From: Streptomyces albireticuli
GTDB taxonomy: Bacteria > Actinomycetota > Actinomycetes > Streptomycetales > Streptomycetaceae
DNA length: 64,000 nucleotides
Direction: 5' to 3'
Assembly: GCF_002192455.1 (NCBI RefSeq)
Contig: NZ_CP021744.1
Coordinates: 5,489,501 to 5,553,500 of the forward strand
Both the position numbers and the translations under genes were made by a program. The notes beneath the pieces are model-generated. The model saw nothing but the letters and a program-made list of their open reading frames with translations, did not search any database and was not told where the DNA came from. Numbering within the stretch: position 1 is the stretch's first letter; the number at the start of each line of letters is the position of its first letter. Positions 53,409 through 60,670 of the stretch are shown in pieces.

Positions 53409-54410
53409 TCAGCTCTTACCGGCGGTCACCGGGTAGTGGTCCGAGAGGTTGGTGTACGTGTAGTCCTTGCCCCAGCTGGAGACGGTCCAGGGCGCGGACC
53501 GCTCCTTGACCACGGTGTTCCGCCAGGTCGCGGGCCGGGCGTGGCCCTTGCGGTGCAGCACGTAGTCGAGGTCCTCGCGGCCGTCCGCCGGGTAGCGGTA
53601 GGCGGCGATGGAGTTCTCCTTCGTGTCGAAGGAGTACGGGTGCCCGTCCCGGGTGCCCGCCGGCTCCAGACCGGCGTTCGCGAGCATCGAGGGGTACTCG
53701 TCGCCGTGGAAGTCCACGTTCAGGTCGCCCGCCACCATCACCTGCTCGCCCGCCGGGATCTTCTTGGCGTCGAGGAAGGCGCCGATCTGCCGGAACTGCT
53801 TGGCGCGGTCCGCCACCGCCTCGCCCGCCCCGCAGCCGCTGTCCGTGGACTGGGCGTGCGTGCCGACCACGTGGACCTTGGCGCCGTTCACGTCCAGCAC
53901 GGCGTAGGCGAAGCCCTTGTTGGACCACCAGTCCGCGCCGCACGCGTCCGCGAAGATCACCTGCTCCTTGCGGACGATCGGCCACTTGCTGAGGATCGTC
54001 ACGCCGCCGTCCTCCGGCGTCGTGGCGGAGTAGTTACCGCCCGTGGCGTCCCAGCCGTCCTTGCTCCGGCCCACGACCGGTGTCTGGTGCGGATACTGCC
54101 CGGCGGCCCCGGCCTTCAGCGCGTCCGAGGCCTCGTTGTCGAACGCCTCCTGGAGGACCACGACATCGTTGCCACGGAAGAATCCGGCGGCGGTTATCTC
54201 CTTGGCGCGGTGGTCCTGGCCCCAATTCGGGTAGAGATTCTTGCTCATGAGGAAGGTGTTGTACGTCAGCACCTTCAACTCCGGTACGGCGGCGCCGTCC
54301 GGTGCCGCCGATGCCGCCAGGGCCGGCTGCGGCGCTACGGCGGTGAGGGTGGCGGCCGCGAGGGCGGCGGTGAGCGCGGAGGCGATTCCGGCGCGCTTGA
54401 CGATCGGCAC
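53409..54410 (-). CDS. secreted sphingomyelinase C-like phosphodiesterase
   Basis: An extracellular EEP-fold enzyme of 333 residues, similar to bacterial sphingomyelinase C, releasing phosphocholine from sphingomyelin. The signal peptide is residues 1-32 ('AALAAATLTAVAPQPALA'). Motifs are 'LKVLTYNTFLMSKNLYPNWG' (metal Asn), 'NDVVVLQEAFDNEASDALKA' (metal Glu), 'KVHVVGTHAQSTDSGC', 'VMVAGDLNVDFHGDEYPSML' (Asp/Asn pair), 'DGREDLDYVLHRKGHARPA' and 'TYTNLSDHYPVTAGK' (Asp-His). The GTG start ('VPIVKRAGI') follows AGGGAG. The usual sphingomyelinase beta-hairpin was not checked. Divergent from the HAD gene. Confidence 0.9.
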   Translation of the reverse strand: MPIVKRAGIASALTAALAAATLTAVAPQPALAASAAPDGAAVPELKVLTYNTFLMSKNLYPNWGQDHRAKEITAAGFFRGNDVVVLQEAFDNEASDALKAGAAGQYPHQTPVVGRSKDGWDATGGNYSATTPEDGGVTILSKWPIVRKEQVIFADACGADWWSNKGFAYAVLDVNGAKVHVVGTHAQSTDSGCGAGEAVADRAKQFRQIGAFLDAKKIPAGEQVMVAGDLNVDFHGDEYPSMLANAGLEPAGTRDGHPYSFDTKENSIAAYRYPADGREDLDYVLHRKGHARPATWRNTVVKERSAPWTVSSWGKDYTYTNLSDHYPVTAGKS

Positions 54411-54694
54411 TGCATCTCCCTGTGGGGGACGGGGGCATCCCTGATGCGGGTGTGACCCCTGATTCGGGTGGGGAAAAGAGCCGTCCACATCAAATCAGCC
54501 GCGGTTACGCCCGTATAGCTTTCAGATGATCAATTGCCCTACGGAAGCGGTCGACTTCGCCTTGTGACCGTGGGTAATCCGGAAACGCGGGGGAGGGTCC
54601 GCGAAAGTTCTCCCGCGCTCCCGCATGATTAACCGAAGGCGGCGGAAGAAATACCGGACCGTCCGCATTTCGCAGGATTCCGCAGGAGGAGCGC

Positions 54695-55321
54695 ATGCCC
54701 AGCACCCGGCCCCAGGGCCTGCTCGTGGATTTCGGCGGGGTGCTCACCACCCCGGTCGGCGAGGCCACCGAGGCCTTCTGCCTGAGCGAGGGGCTGGCGC
54801 CCGACGCCTTCGCGAACGTCATCACGGAGGACCCCGTGGGGCGCGCGCTCTACGCGGACCTGGAGCTCGGGCGGATCACCCAGACCGAGTGGAACACCCG
54901 CACGGCGCCCCTGCTCGGCGTCGAGGCCGCGGGCCTGCTCGGCCGCGTCCTGGCCGGTCTCCGCCCCGAGCCCGCGCTCCTCGCCGCCGTCGACGCCGCC
55001 CGCGCCGCGGGCATCAGGACGGGCCTCCTCTCCAACGGCGTCGGCCGCGCGCCCCACGATCCGTACCAGGACTACGGCCTGGACACCCGCTTCGACGCCG
55101 TCGTCCTCTCCGACGGCCACGGCGCCCGCAAGCCCGACCCCGCCCTCTACGCGACGGCCCTGGACCTCCTGGAACTCCCGGCCGGCGCCTGTGTGTTCGT
55201 CGACGACTCCCCCCGCAACCTGGACCCGGCGCGGGACCTGGGCATGACCGCCCTGCTCGACACGACCCCGGCCGAGACGGTCGCGGGCCTGGAGGAGATC
55301 TTCGGCATTCCTCTCGGCTGA
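54695..55321 (+). CDS. HAD-family hydrolase
   Basis: A cytoplasmic phosphatase-like protein of 208 residues. The four HAD motifs are seen: 'GLLVDFGGVLTTPVGEAT' (motif I; the pattern DFGGVL has Gly where many members have Asp at the +2 place), 'IRTGLLSNGVG' (motif II), 'DGHGARKPDPALYATALDLL' (Lys, motif III) and 'CVFVDDSPRNLDPARDLG' (motif IV). The missing +2 Asp acid could lower phosphatase activity, as in haloacid-dehalogenase-like members. The start ATG follows a strong AGGAGG. The 284-bp divergent gap 54411-54694 shows no clear operator. Confidence 0.88.
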   Translation: MPSTRPQGLLVDFGGVLTTPVGEATEAFCLSEGLAPDAFANVITEDPVGRALYADLELGRITQTEWNTRTAPLLGVEAAGLLGRVLAGLRPEPALLAAVDAARAAGIRTGLLSNGVGRAPHDPYQDYGLDTRFDAVVLSDGHGARKPDPALYATALDLLELPAGACVFVDDSPRNLDPARDLGMTALLDTTPAETVAGLEEIFGIPLG

Positions 55322-55367
55322 GGCCGCCGGCGCCGCGCGGATCCGTACCCGATAACCCCCACTCGTC

Positions 55368-55399
55368 TATACATCGCGTGTATACACCCTCTGTAGACT
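55368..55399 (+). promoter_or_regulatory. PadR-type palindrome and -10 box of a likely leaderless promoter
   Basis: TATACA-TCGCG-TGTATA (55368-55384) is a perfect inverted repeat. TAGACT (55394-55399) is a plausible -10 box, placing transcription start at or next to the A of the padR ATG (55406). No SD is present, which agrees with leaderless translation and self-repression. Confidence 0.6.
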
Positions 55400-55405
55400 G
55401 CCCGC

Positions 55406-55930
55406 ATGTCAATCGGACACACCCTGCTCGGCCTCCTGGAGACCGGCCCGCGCCACGGCTACGACCTCAAGCGCGCCTTCGACGCCCGATTCGGCCAGGA
55501 CCGCCCCCTGCACTACGGGCAGGTCTACTCGACCATGTCGCGCCTGCTGAAGAACGGCCTCGTCGAGGTCGAGGGCATCGAGCAAGGCGAGGGCCCGGAC
55601 CGCAAGCGCTACGCCATCACCGACGCCGGGATCACGGACGTCGAGCGGTGGCTGGTCCAGCCCGAGAAGCCTGAGCCGTACCTCCAGTCGACGCTCTACA
55701 CCAAGGTCGTCCTCGCCCTGCTCACGGGCCGGGACGCGGCCGGGCTGCTGGACGCCCAGCGCGCCGAGCACCTGCGGCTGATGCGCGGCCTCACCGAGCG
55801 CAAGCGCTCCGGCGACCTCGCCGACCAGCTCATCTGCGACCACGCCCTCTTCCACCTCGAAGCCGACCTGCGCTGGCTGGAACTCACGGCCGCCCGCCTC
55901 GACCAGCTCAGGAAGACGGTGCGACCGTGA
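55406..55930 (+). CDS. PadR-family transcriptional regulator
   Basis: 174 residues. The winged helix begins at once: 'MSIGHTLLGLLETGPRHGYD', 'LHYGQVYSTMSRLLKNGLVE' (recognition helix region) and 'RKRYAITDAGITDVERWL' (wing). The helical C-terminal dimerisation arm is present, making it the longer PadR-s1-like/AphA type. It overlaps the following ABC ATPase gene by 4 bp (GTGA), so it likely controls that transporter. The promoter region has a perfect TATACA/TGTATA palindrome, a probable self-operator. No SD precedes the ATG. Confidence 0.9.
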   Translation: MSIGHTLLGLLETGPRHGYDLKRAFDARFGQDRPLHYGQVYSTMSRLLKNGLVEVEGIEQGEGPDRKRYAITDAGITDVERWLVQPEKPEPYLQSTLYTKVVLALLTGRDAAGLLDAQRAEHLRLMRGLTERKRSGDLADQLICDHALFHLEADLRWLELTAARLDQLRKTVRP

Positions 55931-56619
55931 CCCCGGCCGGCTCCCTCCTCGCGGCCACGGGCCTGCGCAAGGCGTACGGTCCGACGACCGCCCTCGACGG
56001 CGCGGAGTTCTCCGTCCACCCCGGCGAGGTCGTCGCCGTCATGGGCCCCTCCGGCTCCGGCAAGTCGACCCTGCTGCACTGCCTCGCCGGCATCGTGCGC
56101 CCCGACGCCGGAACGGTCACCTACGACGGCCGCGACCTGCTGGGGATGTCCGACTCCGAGCGCAGCGCCCTGCGCCGGGGGGAGTTCGGCTTCGTCTTCC
56201 AGTTCGGCCGCCTCGTGCCCGAGCTGACGTGCGTCGAGAACACCGCCCTGCCGCTGCGCCTGGCGGGCGTCAAACGCAAGGAGGCCGAGGCGCGGGCCAT
56301 GGAGTGGCTGGACCGCCTGGAGGTGGCCGACGCCCGCGGCAAGCGCCCCGCCGAGGTCTCCGGCGGCCAGGGCCAGCGCGTCGCCGTCGCCCGCGCCCTC
56401 GTCACCACCCCCCGCGTCGTCTTCGCCGACGAGCCGACCGGCGCCCTGGACTCCCTCAACGGCGAACGCGTGATGGAACTCCTCACCGGCGCCGCCCGCG
56501 AGACCCGCGCCGCCGTCGTCCTCGTCACCCACGAGGCCCGCGTCGCCGCCTACTCCGACCGCGAGGTCATCGTCCGCGACGGCCGCGCCCGCGACATGGC
56601 GGGCGCCGGCCGCCTGTGA
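55927..56619 (+). CDS. ABC transporter ATP-binding protein, MacB/LolD type, lacking a partner permease
   Basis: 230 residues. Walker A 'VMGPSGSGKSTLLHCLAGI', Q-loop 'EFGFVFQFGRLVPELTCVEN', signature 'AEVSGGQGQRVAVARALVTT', Walker B 'VVFADEPTGALDSLNGERV' and H-loop 'VVLVTHEARVAAYSD' are complete. Such ATPases normally pair with an FtsX-domain permease encoded right after. Here the gene is followed by a strong hairpin and then an accessory region, so the permease is missing from this locus. Insertion or deletion at the border may have removed it. Coupled to padR by a 4-bp overlap. Confidence 0.9.
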   Translation: MTPAGSLLAATGLRKAYGPTTALDGAEFSVHPGEVVAVMGPSGSGKSTLLHCLAGIVRPDAGTVTYDGRDLLGMSDSERSALRRGEFGFVFQFGRLVPELTCVENTALPLRLAGVKRKEAEARAMEWLDRLEVADARGKRPAEVSGGQGQRVAVARALVTTPRVVFADEPTGALDSLNGERVMELLTGAARETRAAVVLVTHEARVAAYSDREVIVRDGRARDMAGAGRL

Positions 56620-56646
56620 GACCGGCCGCGCGGGGCGGCAGAAACA

Positions 56647-56690
56647 CCGAGCCCCCGGTGCCCACCGCAAGGGTGGTACCGGGGGCTCGG
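56647..56690. terminator. long hairpin after the ABC ATPase gene
   Basis: CCGAGCCCCCGGT pairs with ACCGGGGGCTCGG (56647-56659, 56678-56690). The inner GCCCACC/GGGTGGT pairing is continued with one bulge, and the loop is near GCAAG. It lies 27 bp past the ABC stop and 26 bp past the stop of the minus-strand short ORF, so it can serve both. Confidence 0.75.
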
Positions 56691-56716
56691 CCGTCGGCCT
56701 CGGAGCTCGGTCCGAT

Positions 56717-56863
56717 TTAGAGGTCGAAGTAGAGGTGCGAAAGGGCTTTGACCTGCATGTACAGGCCTCTAGCGCCGAGCGGGTGCACCAGCGGTGCACC
56801 GGAGACCAGGGTCAGGTGGGGTCCTGGTCTCGCCTGGGGTTTCGGGTCGCAGGCTCCCGTCAC
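56717..56863 (-). CDS. short ORF (48 aa), possible remnant of a gene at the island border
   Basis: A GTG (56863) opens 48 codons ending 'GARGLYMQVKALSHLYFDL' before TAA at 56719-56717. The end is followed 26 bp on by a strong hairpin, as a true gene end would be. The start is not supported by an SD. The last 13 residues could be the native 3' end of a gene whose upstream part was replaced when the neighbouring island arrived. I do not recognise the sequence. The 403-bp gap 56620-57022 contains only this ORF, hairpins and short repeats. Confidence 0.35.
   Translation of the reverse strand: MTGACDPKPQARPGPHLTLVSGAPLVHPLGARGLYMQVKALSHLYFDL
56782..56831. repeat. paired GGTGCACC palindromes and a 9-bp hairpin at the island border
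   Basis: GGTGCACC occurs at 56782-56789 and 56793-56800, one helical turn apart. GAGACCAGG (56802-56810) pairs with CCTGGTCTC (56823-56831). Such clustered symmetry is what recombinase sites can look like, but no second copy was seen in the window. Confidence 0.4.
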
Positions 56864-56981
56864 GGTGGTGAATGCAAGGGCTGAGGAACGCCGAGGGCGT
56901 CGCTAGCGGCACATGTGCGCCCAGCGCCATCCCACGGGGATCCGGGGATGGCGTCCAGGCAGTTGCTCTCTCGGATGACGA

Positions 56982-57017
56982 CGATGGCGGGGATGCCGTG
57001 GGGCATCCCCGCCATCG
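56982..57017 (-). terminator. 16-bp perfect hairpin ending the kinase/dehydrogenase cassette
   Basis: CGATGGCGGGGATGCC (56982-56997), a GTGG loop and GGCATCCCCGCCATCG (57002-57017) form a perfect stem five bp past the stop at 57023. Confidence 0.8.
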
Positions 57018-57022
57018 TTCGT

Positions 57023-59062
57023 TCATGCGGTCGGGCCTGTGACCTGCGCGAGGAAGTCGGTGTTCGCCTTCACGTCGTGCCCCAGGGACAGGGCGTTCCG
57101 GGGAAGGTCGCCAAGAAGTTCGAGCAGGGGCTGAGTGCAGGGGAGATCGGCGGGCAGGAGGCCGAAGACGTCGGGGTAGCGGTCTTCGGTACCGGCGGTG
57201 AAGAAGTCGGTGGCCCCTACGCTTCGGTCCTCGCCGAGGAGGGCGGGCTCGGTGCCGGGGGCGATCTTGGGGAAGAGGATGCGGGCGGCGTGTCCTTCGG
57301 TAGCCAGGGTCAGGCCGAGCCAGGAGTGGAGCTGGTCGGGGAAGAACTGGGGCTTGAGCTCCTTGCCGGACTCGTTCCACAGGGGTGTGCGGCTGCCGGA
57401 GTGGAGGGCGTCGGTGACCTTCTGGTGCTGGGTGGGGTGGAGCTGTTCGCCGCCGCGGAGACGTTCGCGGACGGTCTCGTACCAGTCGAGGGCGTCCAGG
57501 AGGCCCAGGCCGATGGCGGCGGCCGACGGCCAGGGCAGGATCCGTAGCCGGTCGCCCTCGCGGCGGGTGAAGACGCGGTCGTTGGCCAGCAACTGCCAGC
57601 CGGCACGGGCGAGGAGAAGGGCGGTGGTGGTCTTTCCGGCGCCCTTGTCGCCCAAGGTCAGCACGGTCTGCCCGTCACGGACGACGGCGGAGGCGTGCAG
57701 GATCGACCAGCCGTCCGCGAGGAGTTGCCCGCGGACGACTTCGCGGGCGTGCCGTGCGGCGGCCAGGGCGACGGGAACGTCTTCGCACCCGTAGATGCGC
57801 AGGGGCCCGCCGGGCTCGGTCTTGTAGACGATCTTGTCGTCGGGCTGAGAGGCGGCCACGGTGCCGTCGTCGTCCCGGTCGACGTGCATGGTCGAGTTCG
57901 CGTAGACGGTCTCCTCGTGGGAGTGGTCGGCCACGCGCTGGGCGATCTCGGTGACCCGGCCGGCGTTGACGTCGGCGATCACTGCTGCGTTGGTGTCCGG
58001 GGCGGTGCTGGTGGCATTCCACCAGGGGCCGAAGTAGCGAAGGGCCCAGTCTGTGACCACCGGGCTGTTGCTGGCGACGGTCGCGGCCCGGGTGGCCGTG
58101 GCGATACGGACAGCGGTCTGGGGCACTGCGGTCTTCTCCTTCTGTCGGAGTGGCATGGAGACGTACAGGCGGGCCAGGGGCTCGTAGGCATCACGGAGCT
58201 TGGCGTCGGCGGCTATCAGCTGACAGGCCTCGGCGGCGTCCAGCCGGGGGAGGCACACGGTCGGGGTTCCGGCGGTGAAGCGCAACGGAATTCCCCTCCA
58301 CCTCCCCTCGTGGTTGACGCACAACTCCGTCACCGCGTCGTCCAGGCCCAGGCCCGCGCGGAGGGCAGCGATCACGGCCCCGGCCGGGCCGCAGCGGGTA
58401 CGGCCCAGCCCTGCGTTGATCCGCCGGGGACGGTCGGTCAGCTCGTCGCGGACCTGCCGCAGGGGCACCGGCACGGGCAGGTCGCCGACGCGGGTAGCCG
58501 ACGCGCACACCACGGCCTGGTCGCCGTGCTCGCCGATCACGTGGCCATTCACGGCCTGTGGGGGCACGTCCAGGAGGCGGGCAAGGGTGAGGCGGTAGCG
58601 GGCGGTGTCAGTGTTCGAGCCGACCCCGTACACATGGGGGGAGCCGGAGACCTCGGCGAACAGACGGGTGAGGACGTCGACGGGGTTGGTCACCATGACC
58701 ACGAGTCCCTGGTAGTGGGCCAGTTTCCGCGCGAGGCCGGCGATGACGGGGGCGTTGGCGTTCAGGCCGGCCATCCTGATGTCAGTGCGGGCGGTGTTGG
58801 TGAAATCGCCCCGTGGACAGACGACCACCGCTTCGCAGGAGGCGAGCTGTCCTGCGTCGGTGACGTGGACCGCCCGGACGGAGGAGGCGGTGACCTGGCA
58901 CATGTCCTCCAGATCGGTCACCAGCGCCTGGGCCGAGAGCCCGGTGCGGGAGACGATGCGGACGGACTCGCACCAGCCCCCGGCGGTCAGCAGCATGGCC
59001 ACGCTCTGGCCGACGGCCCCGGCGCCGATCACTCCGACCGCGCCGACCGGCGGTGGCGTCAC
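57023..59062 (-). CDS. fusion of a lactate/malate-dehydrogenase-like domain and an HPr-kinase-like domain (679 aa)
   Basis: Residues 8-305 have the LDH/MDH fold: 'GVIGAGAVGQSVAMLL' (GxGxxG), 'VRIVSRTG' (Ser-Arg instead of Asp at the end of strand 2, suggesting NADP), 'VMVTNPVDVLTRL', 'GVGSNTDTARYRLTLARLL' (Asp and Arg of the site) and 'GHVIGEHGDQAVV' (catalytic His, about 177). From about 313 an HprK/PEPCK-like P-loop domain follows: 'DGWSILHASAVV', 'LTLGDKGAGKTTTALLLARA' (Walker A) and 'WQLLANDRVFTRREGD'. An SD-like AGAAGGAGAAG before an in-frame GTG (58126) could also yield the kinase domain alone. Start GTG overlaps the upstream kinase-like gene stop (GTGA). The substrate is unknown. Confidence 0.85.
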   Translation of the reverse strand: MTPPPVGAVGVIGAGAVGQSVAMLLTAGGWCESVRIVSRTGLSAQALVTDLEDMCQVTASSVRAVHVTDAGQLASCEAVVVCPRGDFTNTARTDIRMAGLNANAPVIAGLARKLAHYQGLVVMVTNPVDVLTRLFAEVSGSPHVYGVGSNTDTARYRLTLARLLDVPPQAVNGHVIGEHGDQAVVCASATRVGDLPVPVPLRQVRDELTDRPRRINAGLGRTRCGPAGAVIAALRAGLGLDDAVTELCVNHEGRWRGIPLRFTAGTPTVCLPRLDAAEACQLIAADAKLRDAYEPLARLYVSMPLRQKEKTAVPQTAVRIATATRAATVASNSPVVTDWALRYFGPWWNATSTAPDTNAAVIADVNAGRVTEIAQRVADHSHEETVYANSTMHVDRDDDGTVAASQPDDKIVYKTEPGGPLRIYGCEDVPVALAAARHAREVVRGQLLADGWSILHASAVVRDGQTVLTLGDKGAGKTTTALLLARAGWQLLANDRVFTRREGDRLRILPWPSAAAIGLGLLDALDWYETVRERLRGGEQLHPTQHQKVTDALHSGSRTPLWNESGKELKPQFFPDQLHSWLGLTLATEGHAARILFPKIAPGTEPALLGEDRSVGATDFFTAGTEDRYPDVFGLLPADLPCTQPLLELLGDLPRNALSLGHDVKANTDFLAQVTGPTA

Positions 59063-60225
59063 CGGTCGGCCGCCTTCGCCACGTCGGCCAGGGCGAGCCG
59101 CCACATCGCCCGCGGGTCCGTCCCGGCGAGCAGGTTCGCGGTGGTGCGGTCGAGCAGGGTGCACACCGCCACGGCCTGTTGGGTGATCTTGGCGGCGTGC
59201 TCGGGCAAGGGCAGGTCAGTCGGGCAGGTCAGGTAGGTGCTGAGGATGTTGGTGGTGTCCATCAGCCACAACACCACCAGGTGCTTGATCCATGCGGCTC
59301 GCTCGTCGGGCCCGAGGTCGGCGGTCAGCGCGTCGGCGAAGGCCGCGATGCCGCCAACGAGCGCTTTGGCCGCTGCCCGGTCCGGAGGGGAGGCGACCAG
59401 GTTCAGCACCGTCCGCGAGACCAGCTTCGCCGCATCCGTCTGGGGCCGGCCGCGGGCAAGGCCCGGGTCGAGGAAGACCGGACGGCCCTCGGGGCCATCA
59501 GGGAAGACCGCGTGGTCCGGCTTGAGGTCGCCGTAGACCACCGGCCGCCGCCCGGCCGCCGGAACCAGTTGCAGCCGCCGCAGCCTGCCCACCACGCCCG
59601 CCAACACTTCACCCGTCTGCCCCGCTTTACGCAGGTAGGTCGGGCCGCTGATGCCGTTGAACTTGCGGTGAAAGGTCGGCCCAATGCCCCGTTCGACGAT
59701 CGCCACTTCGTCCACGGACCTGGCGACCGCAGGCCGCTGGAGACCCGCCAGCTCCACCAGGATGCGGGTCATCAGCTCGCCGGTGCGGTGGGGTTCCTTG
59801 GCCAGCAGGTCGGCCAGCGTCGGGCCCGTCACGTGCTCGGTGAACAGCACCCCGCCCTGATGCCCGGCGACGCGGCAGGCCAGCACTCCGGCCTCCTCGC
59901 GCAGGATGTCCAGTCCCCGGGCTTCCCGCTCCAGCAGAGTGCCCGGCGAGCCCTGGTAGGCCGCCTGGGCGGCCCGGACCTGAGCCCAGTCCCCGGCCGT
60001 GCCTCGCAGCACCGACACCAGCGAGAGGCCCAGCAGTGAGATCTTGGCGAACAGGGCCCGCTCATCCACCTGAACCCGACGGACATAGGCCGTCACGCTC
60101 GGCGTGTGCACTCCGAGCCGCACCACGGCCCCCGGCCACAGCCTGGCCGCGGCCTGCTCGATCTGCTGGTCCGCGTAGGCGAAGACGTCCGCGGACGCCG
60201 GGGCGGCGCTCGATGTTCCCGCCAT
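59059..60225 (-). CDS. APH/protein-kinase-fold phosphotransferase-like protein (388 aa)
   Basis: An aminoglycoside-phosphotransferase-fold protein. An N-lobe Lys is plausible in 'RALFAKISLLGLSLVSVL'. The hinge region includes 'GGVLFTEHVTGPTLADLLAK'. The catalytic loop is 'RPVVYGDLKPDHAVFPDG', with Asp in GD and His where APH enzymes have Asn, and the metal Asp follows in 'GRPVFLDPGLARG'. It could phosphorylate a small molecule, a peptide or its neighbours' substrate; the altered loop leaves activity open. Start ATG at 60225, one base after the stop of the 61-residue gene (TGAGATG). It overlaps the LDH-HprK gene by 4 bp, so all three are translationally linked. Confidence 0.82.
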   Translation of the reverse strand: MAGTSSAAPASADVFAYADQQIEQAAARLWPGAVVRLGVHTPSVTAYVRRVQVDERALFAKISLLGLSLVSVLRGTAGDWAQVRAAQAAYQGSPGTLLEREARGLDILREEAGVLACRVAGHQGGVLFTEHVTGPTLADLLAKEPHRTGELMTRILVELAGLQRPAVARSVDEVAIVERGIGPTFHRKFNGISGPTYLRKAGQTGEVLAGVVGRLRRLQLVPAAGRRPVVYGDLKPDHAVFPDGPEGRPVFLDPGLARGRPQTDAAKLVSRTVLNLVASPPDRAAAKALVGGIAAFADALTADLGPDERAAWIKHLVVLWLMDTTNILSTYLTCPTDLPLPEHAAKITQQAVAVCTLLDRTTANLLAGTDPRAMWRLALADVAKAADR

Positions 60226-60226
60226 C

Positions 60227-60412
60227 TCAGTGGCCCTCCGGCCATGACACCGCCACGCCACCATCCGCACGGTGGGGCAGGCCGTGGCCCACGATGGCAG
60301 CCAGGCCGCTGGCCGCCGCGAGCGTGCCGAGAGCCCAGATCCAGCCGAGCGTCACGCCCAGCCAGTCGCTGTGGGGCTTCCTGTCGCTGGTCGTACGGGA
60401 CTTGTACGTCAC
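60227..60412 (-). CDS. small single-TM protein (61 aa), first gene of the cassette
   Basis: A GTG (60412) preceded by GAAGGAGACGACG opens 61 codons. A basic, Ser/Thr-rich N-terminus ('VTYKSRTTSDRKPHSDWLGV') is followed by one hydrophobic stretch ('TLGWIWALGTLAAASGLAAI') and a short His/Gly/Asp tail ('VGHGLPHRADGGVAVSWPEG'). It is too short to be an enzyme. It could be a membrane anchor or signal partner, or a peptide substrate, for the two phosphotransferase-like proteins coded right after it. No Cys is present, which argues against a lanthipeptide. Confidence 0.62.
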   Translation of the reverse strand: MTYKSRTTSDRKPHSDWLGVTLGWIWALGTLAAASGLAAIVGHGLPHRADGGVAVSWPEGH

Positions 60413-60670
60413 CGTCGTCTCCTTCGGGAATGGATGCAGCGGGCCGCCGGCACGGCGAGGAGACAACTGGTGGGCGCCGGGGGCCCGCTGCGGCTTCAGA
60501 GGCCGCCAGTCAGTCGGGCAGGGAGCTGCCGGGACCAAGGGGAGAGTCAGGATGCGTTCGGGCAGTTCCGGGCGGCTGCGATTAAGTGAACCGGCCGTCA
60601 CACACAGTGGGTACGGTGAAGGCGAGGCCAAGCGGTATACGCGGTTTACAGCCCCAGGACGGAGAAGGTC

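Noticed and set aside
56700..56980. A tRNA serving as the attachment site of the island
   Set aside because: No TTCGA-type T-loop or acceptor stem could be built in this stretch on either strand.
57023..58126. HprK-like domain as a separate gene
   Set aside because: An SD and GTG exist at 58126, but no stop divides it from the dehydrogenase frame, so it is listed as one fused gene with the internal start noted.
60227..60412. The 61-residue peptide as a lanthipeptide or lasso precursor
   Set aside because: It has no Cys, no recognisable leader motif and a hydrophobic TM-like core. No cyclase, LanC or lasso protease gene is nearby.
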